This document shows, in pieces, positions 43,940-55,020 of a DNA stretch of 64,000 bases. The notes below the pieces were generated by a model. That model was given only the letters and a program-made list of their open reading frames with translations, was not told the DNA's origin and did not search any database. This DNA comes from Sepiola atlantica (lineage: Eukaryota; Mollusca; Cephalopoda; Sepiida; Sepiolidae): the NCBI GenBank assembly GCA_963556195.1, contig OY744517.1, forward strand, positions 79,832,714 to 79,896,713. Direction: 5' to 3'. Both the position numbers and the translations under genes were made by a program. Positions within the stretch are counted from its first letter, which is position 1. Each line of letters begins with the position of its first letter.

Positions 43940-44400
43940 AGATGACGGCTTGACAAGAATTTAACATTGGACTTGAAAATAACCATGTTGTAGTCATCTA
44001 GGGAAGCAGTCGTGATATTGTGCTCCACAGACGGGTAGTTCTTAGAAAGAAACTTTGCTCATGGAAGGTCCGTTTAATTTTAGGTACACAGAGAAAGAAA
44101 GGAAAATTCTAGCTAGACGAGTTTTTGCTGTGAATGTTTTACAGATTGGAGCTCAGTCGAGCACCTACGATGAAAATAACGATAGAATGGAGAAAGACTA
44201 GCAATGTCTCTACTGTGAGAAATTTGTACTCTGTCAAGGCAGCAAAGCGTGTTCTGGGCGGCACCTCCCCAGATGTGGCAACAGTATTCCATGTTAGGAC
44301 ATATCTGACTCTTATACAGGTAGAGGATTGCGCCAGTAGTGAGATACCTCCTGGAGTGGTAGAATGATCGAACCATTTTTCCAGTGACCTTAGCAACAGA
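43940..44400 (-). mobile_element. LINE family B fragment, antisense
   Basis: The minus strand reads VRSFYHSRRYLTTGAILYLY, then PNMEYCCHIWGGAAQNTLCC, then the 3' part across an internal deletion (SHSRDIASLSPFYRYFHRRC) and the NFHEQSFF-like end. 5'-truncated within the post-RT region; frameshifted. Confidence 0.8.
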
Positions 44401-44821
44401 GCCTAAAAAATGAAATAAAATATAAAAATAACACCAAGAAAAAATTTAATAACAATTTTTCAAGATTCACCGGCTGACCCACATTTGACTGGAAAGAAAG
44501 AGAGTAGAAAGAAAGGAAGAAAGAAAAAAAACTCTAGTCAAAACAGCAGCAGCAGCCACCTGTTCTGGTTAATGTAGTTAATAGCGTCACTATTTCCTAA
44601 TTACCCGATGACTCAAAATAGATGTTGTGAATTCAAACTTCATCAGGAGAATAAGTATTCATGTTAAGCAGATTTTACTTTTATTTTTTTCTGTAATCTA
44701 TGGAAATTAGGACCCCGGGTAGCCCTACTAGTATGTATATATTTATAGAAAATAACAAATCCTGTCGGAAGTTGACAATTTTTGCAGTAGGTCATTCATT
44801 TTTTTTTAATGTGACTCTAGT
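44401..44821. other. Non-coding stretch
   Basis: AT-rich with a (CAG)n run of four units at about 44545-44557. Nothing else recognised. Confidence 0.4.
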
Positions 44822-44960
44822 ATAGTTGTGGGAGGTGACGGTGGCTAAGTGGTTAACGACATGGACTGATAACCTGGATGTGCCAAGTTTGAATCCAGTT
44901 TTTTCCACAGAAACACTGTCACTTCGGATGTTGGCAACCTTCACGTGGTCCCTCTCATAA
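44822..44960 (+). mobile_element. tRNA-derived SINE head / tRNA-like pseudogene
   Basis: Box A-like GTGGCTAAGTGGTTAACG at about 44835 and box B-like AGTTTGAATCCAG at about 44887, with spacing of a tRNA. Acceptor-stem ends do not pair, so it is not a functional tRNA. The SINE body, if any, is short (to about 44960); no tail recognised. Confidence 0.6.
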
Positions 44961-45263
44961 GTACCTACTGTCTTTCTAGAAAGTATTCTAACTAGAAAGT
45001 AATATAAATGTACTCAAATAATCAACATGCATCATGTTTAAAAATAGAGGAAAAACATTACCATACATAAATGAATTATACACCTGAACAACCCAAATAT
45101 ACAAGCATTTATGCAAACTTTGAGAGAGGGGGGGAGGGGTAATTGATAGCATTACTTTTCTATACACAAAATACACAATCCTTAAAAAAATATATTCAAA
45201 ATAGACTTTACCCTCTTGTTCATCTGCCAGTTCTTTCGTTTAATAATTCGCAGAGTTGATCTA

Positions 45264-45345
45264 GAGCACCTAAACTTAGGGTTCTCGGTCAGACAGGAAG
45301 TGTGTTGGACTCAAGTGTCTGACCGAGAACCCTAACTTTAGGTGT
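45264..45345. repeat. Hairpin made of duplicated LINE sequence
   Basis: GAACACC..TTAGGGTTCTCGGTCAGACA-type left arm (about 45268-45293) and its complement (about 45311-45340), loop about 17 nt. The right arm is the N-terminal part of the following RTE-like fragment, so the left arm is an inverted copy of it. Confidence 0.8.
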
Positions 45346-45660
45346 TCTAGATGCCGGGAGACTGCTCAGCCACTTGATGGTCGACCCCCGAGGGAGGTTC
45401 AGTTGAAGGTAGTTGACTCTTTCTGTGACTTGGAAGATATGCTTTCAGCAGGTGGCGGCTGCAGCCTTGCAACCATGACGCGTGTGAAGACTGCTTGGAA
45501 GAAGTTCAGGAAGCTGCTACCAGTTCTCACATCACGACATCTGTCGTACAGGATCTGTGGTCAAGTGTATAGTACTTGTGTGCAAAGCGCTATGCTCCAT
45601 GACAGCGAAACCTGGGCACTGACAAGGCCAGACGGACATTGGACGGATTTGTAACATCAA
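45311..45660 (+). mobile_element. RTE-like LINE RT C-terminal fragment (family E)
   Basis: The plus strand reads CSATW.., then VVDSFCDLEDMLSAGGGCSL, then TRVKTAWKKFRKLLPVLTSR, then VYSTCVQSAMLHDSETWAL. This is the familiar (S)F.YLG.ML...TRV..AW.KF..L.P.L and (G/D)SETW.L thumb region of an RTE/CR1-group LINE. The FADD active site lies upstream and is missing. Stops at about 45652 and beyond. Confidence 0.75.
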
Positions 45661-45777
45661 GCCAAGTGAGTTGCTGGGGAAACTTTGCAGAGACTGAAGA
45701 CTCTTAAACGCTGACTCTCAGGATCGACAAAAGTAGAGATCTATGGTGAGGACTGCCATGCGTGCAGCTAGCCAGCT

Positions 45778-45930
45778 CTCTGGAGGGGGTCCACTGGTGT
45801 GGACATTGCCTCCAATCCTGCACGATAATCAGAAAACCGTCGTCGGCGACGACGACGGCGACGGCGACTGCGGCGGCGACGACGACGGTTTTCTGATTAT
45901 CGTGCAGGATTGGAGGCAATGCCCACACCA

Positions 45931-45969
<39 letters not shown>

Positions 45970-46070
45970 GCGGCGGCGACGACGACGGCGGCGGCGGCGG
46001 CGACGGTTTTCTGATTATCGTGCAGGATTGGAGGCAATGTCCACACCAGTGGACCCCCTCCAGAGAGCTG
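45778..46070. repeat. Palindrome with CGG/CGA trinucleotide core
   Basis: The outer left arm (about 45770-45846, CCAGCTCTCTGGAGGGGGTC to AAAACCGTCG) is the complement of the right arm (about 46003-46068). A third partial copy of the inner arm lies in the centre in direct orientation (45886-45936). The spacers are GC-rich (CGG)n, (CGA)n and (GACGG) repeats, the only strongly GC-rich stretch in the window. Poly-Arg/Asp frames are artefacts. Confidence 0.85.
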
Positions 46071-46690
46071 GATTTATAAAATTGGGGGACTTATGTTTTG
46101 AGGCATTTCCGTCCGTCCGGATTTTTCTCCGCAACCATCCATTGAATTTCTCTGAAATTTTGCATGAAGTTATAACTGTGGTCAGGTTAGAAAGTGACAT
46201 TCTCCGATTTAAAAAAAAAAATCTGGTTAGCCCCCCATGGGGTCAAAAGGCTCCGAAATGGCAAAAAATGACATTTTTTGCCCGATAACTTTTCATCCAT
46301 CCATTCAATTTCTTTGAAACTTGGCCAAAATGTGGAGGCAATTGTTCCTAATAGAAAATAAGTATCGCTGACTTTGGAAAAAATCTGGTTTGTGCCCCCA
46401 GGGGGTCAAAAGCCCCCAAAATGGCAAAAAATTACCCTTTTCTCCCATAACGTTTGATCCATCCATTCAATTTTTCTGAAACTTGGCCAAAATGTAGATG
46501 CAATTGTTCTGGATATAAAATGAGCATCCTTGACCTCAGAAAAATTCTGGTTCGCGCCCCCAGGGGGTCAAAGAGGGGTAAAAAATGCCCCAAATTGCAC
46601 AAATTTATTGCATTTTACACCTGCCACATCGAGTCACATACAGAGGGGGACCACGCACGCGCGCGCGCGCGGCTTGTTTATTTATTTATC
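46071..46690 (+). mobile_element. Element G: ~600-bp repeat built from three internal ~165-bp units
   Basis: Starts ATTTATAAAATTGGGGGAC and ends GAGGGGGACCACGC. Inside, three diverged units each contain CCATCCATTCAATTTCTTTG, an AACTTGGCCAAAATGT segment and a CCCCCAGGGGGTCAAA palindrome. A full copy on the minus strand at 62705-63273 has 8-bp terminal inverted repeats. Its right end runs into a (CG)n run (46660-46671). Frames through it are artefacts. Confidence 0.8.
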
Positions 46691-48049
46691 TTTCTTTTTT
46701 TTTTCAATATGATTTTGAAAGTTAAATTTAATTATCATTTAGTCAGTAAATTATTAATTGAACCAAATTGTTATAAAGCTATAACAAAATTTGTTATGGT
46801 AATGTTTTAATCTCTATTTATAAAATGATTGGATATAAAATGGCTTCCAAAACTTTCAATATTTTATTACATGAGGATATGCTAAAAATTCTAAAGCCAG
46901 AAATGACTTTCCATTCGACAGTTTAAATACTTCCAAACTTCTTTCAAATTTCTAAGAGTCACAACTAATTCATCTTTTTTTTTTTTAAACTACTGACAAA
47001 AGATTAAAAATGGCTGACTTATTTATGAAAACTATTAGTTTTTTTAAATTACAATGGACTTATATTAAAGTTATATAATGTAAGTTATACATTTAAAAAG
47101 AAAATTTAGAGCTAGATGTTGCCAGATGGCGGGTAGTTTTTTTTCTCGTAATTCATGAGTAAGACATTACACTTGAAACATCCTATTTAATATCCATGAT
47201 TGGCTTTCACACTGATCTCTCCATAATCTGTATACTGTTATGGGGGGGGGGGGGGTAAAATACTAATCTATTGAAAGACGTTTGCTTGTCTGTTCTTCAA
47301 CTACTTTTAATAAGATTGTGAAAAATTGCAGTTTTTAAACAACTTTTCTATAGATTGAATTTTTTATGCAACAAATGATTCAAGGTTATTCCTGTCAATT
47401 TTATTGTATAACGTAAAGTTAATCCGGAAAAAAGAAAAATATTATTACGTATGCAAATAAGCTAAAACTTTACTGATAGCGATTAAAAGAAATTTTCAAA
47501 AAAAAAAAAATAGTTTTTTGAAAGTTAAATATTAACTTTTTTAGAATTATTTAAAAAAAAAGACTGAGTAAATTAAAATATAAAAAAAAAGATTTATGAT
47601 AAATATTACTTTTTACTCAAAATTACATATTTAGTCCAAAAGACACTTACCTGAAAAAACCCAAAACATTTTCAGTAAGTTTCTTAATATAATAACATGC
47701 ATTATGTAAGCTAATGAATAACAACTGAAAGTTTCATTCAAATTGGATGATTTCATGAAATTTGGTAACTTGCTGGCCATTGCTGTGTCCATACGTGACT
47801 TTTTAGCTATAAGAAATACAGACTTCAAATTTTATAGGGATGATCTACCTATGCAGATTGTTGCAAGGTGCCATGTGTATACCTTTTCTGGTAAAGGAGT
47901 CTCAGAAGGAACATGAAAGCAGTCATTAAAAGTTTTTACCTGTGATCTTAGTGAGATTTAAATATGGATGGGCAATGGAAGTGAGATTAATTTGTGTTTT
48001 AACAAAAAAATGAACACCTCTGATTAAAAAAAAAAAAGAATTATCCTAT
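46691..48049. other. AT-rich non-coding stretch
   Basis: Contains a poly(G) run at 47240-47255 and several A/T homopolymers. No gene or repeat family recognised. Confidence 0.5.
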
Positions 48050-48585
48050 CTTAATGAGATTTTCAGTATTTATTAATAAATAAATAATATATAAATGAAT
48101 ATAAAGTATTTATAAAATCTGTTTTAAAACTTAGATTCTTTTTAGGTCACTTAAATTACTTTATCCTCTCGTTCATGTTTCATGTCAAGGCCGAAATATG
48201 TATTATTATAACCATAGTCAAAATTCAATGATCACCTTTACAAAGAGATATCCTGAATGTGTAAATAAAAAAATTTAAGACAGTTCTTAGTAAAAATGAT
48301 ACTTAAAAATCGGAAATTTAAATGCAAAAAAAAAAAAAATCAAATGTTTTGAGTTTTAAATATTAGCCATCTTAAAAAAATAATTATGTTACATTCACAC
48401 CTTTAGAATGTAAAGGTGGTCAGGAGTTTCGACGATGGCTAAAATAAGACATATTTCATTCTTGAAGTGAAGAGGAGGAGGGATAAAATAATTTAAGTGA
48501 CCTAAATAAAATAAAACCTTTTTTTAATAACATAAATACCCTATTCATTCATTTATTAATAAATATTGAAAATTTTCTTAGATTT
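48050..48585. mobile_element. Fold-back element, ~200-bp imperfect arms
   Basis: 48050-48250 is the inverted counterpart of 48385-48585: TTTATTAATAAATAAATAAT versus ATTCATTTATTAATAAATAT; TTAGGTCACTTAAATTACTT versus its complement ending AGTGACCTAAA; TGATCACCTTTACA versus TGTAAAGGTGGTCA. No ORF. Arms about 75% identical, so old. Confidence 0.65.
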
Positions 48586-49189
48586 CAACTATTAGTTTAG
48601 TTAAATCACACAAAATTAAGTTGATTCTTAAAATTTAAACAAACTAGCAAAAATATGCTCCCTCCGGTCACATATTTTTGCTAGGCTGGGAGGATTATAT
48701 AATTCTGAAAGAACTACATACAATACGTAGTTAAAGCAAAATAAATGGTTTTGGACTATTAAAATAATTTCCAACGCTATTGATAATGTTTACTCATTCA
48801 TTTTTTATTATTGCTTATTATGTTTTGAAATGTGATGTAAATCAAATCTATGCGCCAAAGCTATAATTATTTAATTATCGTAATGTTTTAATTTATAAGT
48901 CAGAAGATCTCAAGGTTTCGGTTTCCGGTCATGGCATCTGCTGGGAATTTATTATTTACTATTAATACAATATTCTCCATTTCTAAAAGTAGTTAAGATC
49001 TCTGATATTTCGAAATGCAACAAATTCTGCAATGTATTTATTACGTTTAAAAAATTGTGACTGACGGACAGACAAAATCTCTATTTATATAAGATTTTGA
49101 TCATTTTAATAGCCTCTAATGGGGAGCTTGACACCAAAAAATTAACATTTTTAACCTCCAAATCCAGAAGTTGTGTCAGTTCTATTTTC
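48586..49189. other. AT-rich non-coding stretch
   Basis: No gene or repeat family recognised. Confidence 0.45.
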
Positions 49190-49635
49190 ATAGAATTTCT
49201 CGGTGCTTATGCATATCAACCCTGACATTGAAATATTTAAAGAATGTATAAACTTTATTATGTACTTACGTGTTAGCTGAAAATAAGATTGTGCAGAAAA
49301 AATTACTCAGATTCATCCAGTATTTATTAAATTATAAGAAAAAGAAAAAAAATTATTTTATGTACATTGCCATTTTTGTAAACAAGGGAGATAACTATTG
49401 TCATTTTCCGGACAAGAAGAAACAAAATGGTGGAAATATCTACCGAGTGATAAAATCGTTTTTTATTTATAATTAAATAAATACTGGATGAATTTGCATA
49501 ATTTTTGGTGTACAGTCTTTTTTTCATCTACCACGTAAGTACATAACAAAGTTTATACATTTCTTTAACTATTTTATTTTTAAGAGCGGTCTAACATGTC
49601 AGGGTTGATAAGCATAAGCACCGGCTCTAAAAGAT
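49190..49635. mobile_element. Fold-back element, nested arms
   Basis: CGGTGCTTATGCATATCAACCCTGACA (49201-49227) with downstream sequence to 49272 is inverted at 49530-49625 (TGTCAGGGTTGATAAGCATA). An inner pair, CAGATTCATCCAGTATTTAT at 49309 and AAATAAATACTGGATGAATT at 49475, is also inverted. Short frames on both strands inside are unrecognised. Confidence 0.75.
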
Positions 49636-49754
49636 TTCCCAGTATTACGAACCTACCAGAGACAGATATTCCAACTAGTATTATATAAAACATAAAAACA
49701 GAGTGAATATCAATTGCAACATTTTATAAGAAAACTTACAAGAAATACAGATAC

Positions 49755-50265
49755 TTGTAATGAATAGGCATTTAGAGAATTTCAGTACTTATGTAGTAGT
49801 GATGGAGAATCCCAAATCAATCCCGGAAATGGACAAAGCAGTCGACAATTTGAAAGCCACTTTTTTTTCTTTTTTTTAGGGCTAAAACTTTTGAAAGCCA
49901 CTTTTTTTTCTTAGGGGCTAAAACTTTTGAAAGACACTTTTTTTTAGGGGCTAAAACTTTTGAAAGACACTTTTTTTTCTTTTTTTTAGGGGCTAAAACT
50001 TTTGAAAGCCACTTTTTTTTAGGGGCTAAAACTTTTTCAAAAGTTTTAGCCACTTTTTTTCTTTCTTTTTAGGGGCTAAAACTTTTGAAAGACACTTTTT
50101 TCTTAGGAGGCTAAAACTTTTGAAAGCCACTTTTTTTCAGGGGCATCTACCTTTTTACATTCTTGTTGCAGTTTTCAAATCATAAACTGTTTCAGACATT
50201 TTCGGAACTGACTACATAAGTACTGAAATTCTCTGGATGCCTATTCATTACAAGTACCAGAAATA
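49755..50265. mobile_element. Fold-back element with internal minisatellite
   Basis: The left arm (49755-49860, TAGAGAATTTCAGTACTTAT) is inverted at 50165-50265 (ATAAGTACTGAAATTCTCTG is present at 50216). Between the arms, about eight copies of a GGGGCTAAAACTTTTGAAAG unit plus T-run (about 35-50 bp) form a minisatellite; one copy is inverted at 50036-50050. A related fold-back without the expansion lies at 51680-52055. Confidence 0.8.
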
Positions 50266-51679
50266 CATGAATATTGAAGGATACAAAATTTTGAAAAAGC
50301 ATTTTTTGAATAGACTAGATGTAGCTGTGACATGTTGGGTCACAACCACTTCAACTATTCTACTTTAATTTCATTTGAAAAGTCAACCATGACATGCTGG
50401 CTTAAACAGAGCTGAAAGGAAAAAGATAATGAAATACCAAGGTTTTATATACAACATGAAAAGAAACTGGAATCTCAGGAAGATCTTCATCATTCCAGTA
50501 ATTATAGGAGCAACCGACTCATGAAAAAGAATTTCAAAAACTACCTGATGAATATACCCGGTGAACAAAGTGCAAGAGAGATACAAAGAATTGCACTTAA
50601 AGGGACGGTTAGAATCTTAAAAATATCTCTCGGCTGGAGTGTCTGAAATAGGGGTGAATATCTGGCATCCAATAGGATGCCCCATCCCCAACAAAAAGAT
50701 AAGAAAATTGGGGAAAAAAATTAAGACGTTCTTCTTGCATAACTAAAAATAATAAGTCTCTTTACTTCTATATTATACTTATTATAATATAGAAATGTTA
50801 TTATTCTCTATTTTTCTTATATAGAAGTAAAAAGACTCAATATTTTGTTATCTAATTTACAGACATGTATGTAAATTAGATGGCCACGCTGAAAAGAGAG
50901 AGTCACTCTTTCTCTAAAGACATTAAGAAATATTAGAGTAATTGAATCAACAGTGTGTGAGGGAGCAAGAGAAATACATAGATAGCTAAGAAAGAGATGT
51001 ATAACTTGTTCGCTTAATTATAAATTATGGCTAATTAGAAGAATTCAAACAGAATTCTTTTTTAAAACAAAACTCAATCCCACAACTATATAAGTATATT
51101 ATAACATGTATGTTGTGTTATTAAAACACATAAGAAAAAAATGCTTTAGGGAAACAAACGTTGACTAATTCACATTTAGTATTATCTCAACTCCCTACCT
51201 CTGAGTGGAAAATAACAGGTTTTATTTTGTTTGTCCAGCCATCACAAGATAAACATGCTCAAAATGTTTCAAAATGCATAATAAAGAAATGGAAGAATTT
51301 CTATTTTGCTTGAAAAATTATTTATTTTCTTATTTGAGATTATCCACTTTTTAAGATGGTGCAGTTGAGATTTTAAACGACAGAGAGAACTTGCATATTG
51401 ATTTGAGTTTTTTTCTTCTTCTTTTTATAAATTTATTATTACCTGGGAAAATTCCAACTGAAAACAGTTGATCAAAACTTCAAAGGTTCACTGAAATGCT
51501 TTACCTTTGTGCAGTCTGTTAATTTTTCATGTCTAAAGAAAGCAAACTCGTTAATGTGTTCAAAAATTAAATAAAACTCAATTATAAGTCATTTTCATTA
51601 TTTCTGGTAATGTATGCGAAAAAGAGAAAAAAAAATGGATTTATTATTTTTAACCAAGTTTAGAAATGTCTTTTTGATA
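50266..51679. other. AT-rich non-coding stretch
   Basis: Includes a short hairpin at about 50755-50835 (CTTTACTTCTATATTATA with TATATAGAAGTAAAAAG). Otherwise no gene or repeat recognised. Confidence 0.5.
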
Positions 51680-52055
51680 CTTATAAGGAATGGGCACCCA
51701 GAGGATTTCAGTTCTTATGGAGTCAATTCAGAGTATTGACGGAGAATTCCGAGTCAGTCTCAGAAATTGTTGAAGGAGTTTACGATTTGAAAGCCACCTT
51801 TTGTTTTCTTTGGGTTTTTTTAGGAAGTTTTTTCAACTTTATTTTTTATTTTTAGAGGCTAAAATTTGTAACCCTAAACTGACCCTCGACATGCTTAGTG
51901 TCATCTGCTTTTTTACATTTTTTTTTTTCGGCTTTCAAATCATAAACTGCTTAAGTCATTTCCGAGACTGACTTGGGATTCTTCGACAGTAATCGGAACG
52001 AACTCCATAAAAAAAATTGAAATTCTCTGGGTGCCATTTCCTTACAAGTGCTGTC
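51680..52055. mobile_element. Fold-back element, copy without minisatellite
   Basis: 51690-51800 (CAGAGGATTTCAGTTCTTAT, GAAAGCCACC) is inverted at 51925-52050 (CTTTCAAATCATAAACTGCT, GAAATTCTCTGGGTGCC). Same family as 49755-50265, with one GGCTAAAATTTG unit in the middle. It lies about 190 bp beyond the DDX1 stop codon and could overlap the gene's 3' UTR. Confidence 0.75.
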
Positions 52056-52245
52056 TTTTTTATTTTTTTTTTATTTTAGTCCATTAATGCAAGCCAACTG
52101 ATTTTTTTTTTCAAGTAAGCAAAAGAATTACACTATAATTAAATACAGAATTATCAAAACTGTTTCCATTATAATCCTCAAAGAAAATGTGTCTTTTAAG
52201 CATAACAGATTCGTACATTTTGGTAAGATTTGTTAAAAGGTCATT

Positions 52246-54444
52246 TTAACGAGATGCAAATTTCTTCATGTATTTCAAATCAATGAATGAGGTTTGTGCC
52301 ATGGTCTCTAATTTTGCCAGTTCAGATACAGTAGGTGCCAACTGAGCTACATGGCCCTGGTACATGGAGCCAACATTACGTCTCTTTTGCCCATAGGTCA
52401 CTTTTCCATCAAACTCAAATAGAGGAATCTTCATGTCAGGTTGAACTTTATCGATAGTGATATCTAAGTGCTCTTGAATGTCATTTAAAAGTTTGGGTTC
52501 ATCATACCATATGCAGCAACCTCCTTTGTCAGTGAGGTTAGTATTATAGCAGCCTTTACCACGGGTGTTACAATTTGAATGGTACCAAACCTTCTCCTTC
52601 TTCAATCCAACTAATGAGATAGCCAACCCCATTCTTTCTGCTCGTCCAACACGACCGATACGGTGAATGTAGTTCTGCTTTTCATCAGGCAGGGTCACAT
52701 TGATAACATACGGTAGACCAGTTACGTCGATACCACGAGCAGCTACGTCAGTGCAAATCAAGAAACGCACTTTGCGATCCTTAAATTTCTGCAAATTCGC
52801 TTTACGCTCTGGGGGCTTACGGTCACTGTGCAAGCACACGCAGGTTATTTCGCCACGACCACGTTCCAGGAGATATTTTTCCATGTTATCGCAGTCTAAC
52901 TTTGTACGACAGAAGATCAAGCCACGGTCGACCTTGTGTTCGTTGATAGCATTAACTGTATATTCGCCTTTGAGGATCTTGATGGCTTCAGACAGCATCT
53001 CGGGTGATGAGAGATTGTTGTGATTGTCTTTGTAATGCACACCATCGGTCTGCACGTGGCGTTTCAGAGTCTGCCACTGGGTATCCTTGTACGGATCAAT
53101 TTCACAGACGACGTGGTGTACAGTCTCAGGCACAGAATCCTGGCCTTTCAAATCAATCCATGTCGGGAAGTACATAAGACGTTCGGCCATTTTTTTCACA
53201 TCGAACGAATGTAAAGTCGCGGAACAGACAACCATCTGCAGACGGTTGCCATCATTTGTCACCTTGGGAATTTGTTGATGTAAACGGTTAATTAGATCGC
53301 CATAACCTTGTGAGAGCAGGCCATCAGCTTCGTCCAAAACAAAGAAACGCACCTGGTGCAGGGCAAGCTTACCAGTTGAAATCAAATCTTCCATTCGACC
53401 AGGTGTGCCAACGACAATGTCTATACCTTGTTCGAGTCGGTCGCACTGCTCTTTAGAACTCACACCTCCAATAATGAGAAGTTCGCGAATAGTAGGGTCG
53501 GTTAGATTTTTTTTGAATTTCATTATCTGCTCGTGTGTTTGGTCAGCCAACTCTCTCGATGGCTCAATGATAATTGCTTGAGGAGCATTTGGAGCTGGTT
53601 TGTGGGTTGCGGGTCCAGCGGATTGAACCGCAGATGCACCAAGTGCATCTTTAGGGGCTTTAAACAAAGAAATGTAGCTCTTATCTGGTGGGTACTTGAA
53701 AGCGTCCTGGCCGAAATTAATCTCCATCTCTGCGTTTTTCAGAACCAGAGCTGCGTGAAACTTGTCATTTCTTAGGGGCCCCGGGATATCAAAAGCCTTA
53801 CCGAGATCAATACCATTCTTAGAAAATTTCATACTGCCTCTTTCCAAATCCAGAAAGCAGCCAATGACATCGTTTATGCCAAACGATTCCCCGTAGGAAT
53901 CGAACTGACGATTGTTCGACTTCTTCCCGGTGCCACCAAAACCAAAACCGTATTTATCAGTACCCAAATCCAACGATGCGTTTCCAGTAGACCAACCTAC
54001 ACGGCACAAACCTTCATCCGTTACAGTCGCCTCGAAAAAAAAACGTCCACTTTTTCCAAAGACGGATTTATTCGAACGGGTACCGTGCCAACTTGAAGGG
54101 TCGCGAGACTGGCACAGGTGACCCTCTGCGTCGATAGCCATAGCATTCCCACGATCGAACACATTCATTTTCCAGTTTTTAGATGTCTCAGATGATTTAA
54201 GTGCTGGCTTACCCATTCCTTTGCCTTCGGACTGGTCCCTGAGCGATTCGTGCACAATCTGCAAAATTGGAAGACAGAAGGCGCCGGTTTTTCCACTACC
54301 GGTCTCGGCTGCCATTAGAACGTCACCACCACCGAGAATCATAGGAATGGCTTCTGCCTGCACGTCGGTCGGCAACATCCAGTCCATTTCTTCTACGGCC
54401 TTACCGAGTTCAGGCATGACGCCCATCTCTTCAAACGCCGTCAT
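52246..54444 (-). CDS. DDX1: ATP-dependent RNA helicase DDX1, complete and intronless
   Basis: A 732-residue DEAD-box helicase with the SPRY domain inserted between helicase motifs I and Ia, which is unique to DDX1. Order: N-terminal FEEMGV/Q-motif region (4-30), Walker [13 protein letters not shown] (45-56), SPRY (about 90-255), PSRELADQ (295-302), TPGR (347-350), DEAD (371-374), SAT (408-410), IFCRTK (510-515), TDVAARGID (565-573), HRIGRVGR (594-601) and a conserved C-terminus to residue 732. Length fits the family (human 740). No catalytic residue is missing. Known roles in animals: RNA-DNA hybrid unwinding, tRNA ligase complex, RNA transport and viral RNA sensing. The start follows an A at -3 and gives the conserved N-terminus. 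The whole ORF is a single exon, unlike vertebrate DDX1, which has many introns. Stop TAA at 52246-52248. Confidence 0.97.
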   Translation of the reverse strand: MTAFEEMGVMPELGKAVEEMDWMLPTDVQAEAIPMILGGGDVLMAAETGSGKTGAFCLPILQIVHESLRDQSEGKGMGKPALKSSETSKNWKMNVFDRGNAMAIDAEGHLCQSRDPSSWHGTRSNKSVFGKSGRFFFEATVTDEGLCRVGWSTGNASLDLGTDKYGFGFGGTGKKSNNRQFDSYGESFGINDVIGCFLDLERGSMKFSKNGIDLGKAFDIPGPLRNDKFHAALVLKNAEMEINFGQDAFKYPPDKSYISLFKAPKDALGASAVQSAGPATHKPAPNAPQAIIIEPSRELADQTHEQIMKFKKNLTDPTIRELLIIGGVSSKEQCDRLEQGIDIVVGTPGRMEDLISTGKLALHQVRFFVLDEADGLLSQGYGDLINRLHQQIPKVTNDGNRLQMVVCSATLHSFDVKKMAERLMYFPTWIDLKGQDSVPETVHHVVCEIDPYKDTQWQTLKRHVQTDGVHYKDNHNNLSSPEMLSEAIKILKGEYTVNAINEHKVDRGLIFCRTKLDCDNMEKYLLERGRGEITCVCLHSDRKPPERKANLQKFKDRKVRFLICTDVAARGIDVTGLPYVINVTLPDEKQNYIHRIGRVGRAERMGLAISLVGLKKEKVWYHSNCNTRGKGCYNTNLTDKGGCCIWYDEPKLLNDIQEHLDITIDKVQPDMKIPLFEFDGKVTYGQKRRNVGSMYQGHVAQLAPTVSELAKLETMAQTSFIDLKYMKKFASR

Positions 54445-54966
54445 CTTTCACAGATAGTTTCAAAATTTAGAAAAAAATAAATGATATTAATACGTAATAA
54501 TAATTTTAAGGATTTTACCAGTTCAGACAAGAGGAACGAGAAAAACTCGTGTTGCAGTCTGAATTACATAGAAGACCGCAGTAAATAAGTTACTCAAATT
54601 ATTTAATAAAACTAATTATACACACAAAAAGATTATGTAAATCAGTTTTATTAAGTATAAATATTTTTTTATTATTTAATATATAGTTTGTTTTGTCTAT
54701 ATTAATCTTTTTTCTTCTGGAATTAATTTTCATTAAGTTATGACTGCCTTTTGACCGGGTTATTTAGTGCGTACCTACAATTATAACAACACTTAACTTG
54801 TGCGAATATAGATATTCTCAACCGAAAGTGACAATGTCACCTGAACATTATTGTTTATTTAAGGGTGCTTGGTCAAAATATTCAGAATATATCTGAGCTA
54901 TTTCTAATTCATTTTTTTTCTTCATTCTAGAAGTAACTTTTCTGAGTTAAAAAAGAAACTCCCAGA
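54445..54966. promoter_or_regulatory. Shared intergenic region of divergent DDX1 and WDR59
   Basis: 522 bp separate the two start codons, which point away from each other. The interval therefore holds both 5' UTRs and very likely a bidirectional promoter. I see no clear TATA box in a convincing position for either gene and no CpG-rich block; the region is AT-rich. A GTGACAATGTCAC imperfect palindrome lies at about 54827-54840. Function is inference from arrangement only. Confidence 0.5.
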
Positions 54967-55020
54967 ATGGCCGCGAGATGGAGTCTCGAAGAAGTCGTCA
55001 AAGACCTGAAAGATCTTCAG
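54967..55020 (+). CDS. WDR59: WDR59 coding exon 1 (GATOR2 subunit)
   Basis: ATG opens 18 codons reading MAARWSLEEVVKDLKDLQ, ended by a donor CAG|GTAAAAG. Vertebrate WDR59 begins with MAARWS and also has 18 residues before ATAMSVDCLG. WDR59 is a WD40 beta-propeller/RING-type subunit of GATOR2, the complex that relays amino-acid supply to mTORC1 at the lysosome. The exon is too short for an ORF scan and was found from its start and splice signal. It is in phase 0 with exon 2 at 62251. The gene runs off the right edge of the window. Confidence 0.88.

Noticed and set aside
44635..44665. CTGATGA on the minus strand as a hammerhead
   Set aside because: No GAAA with a paired stem II downstream.
44822..44900. 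Genuine tRNA gene
   Set aside because: Box A and B are present but acceptor stem ends do not pair.
45595..45625. GCGAAAC as part of a further hammerhead
   Set aside because: No CUGAUGA upstream; it is part of the (D)SETWAL codons of a LINE.
45743..46288. 181-codon frame with poly-Arg/Asp
   Set aside because: Runs through a CGG/CGA triplet array and element G; no protein similarity.
49817..50053. Lys-Val-Leu-Ala-Pro repeat protein on the minus strand
   Set aside because: Translation of the minisatellite inside a fold-back element; T-run lengths vary and break the frame in the other copies.
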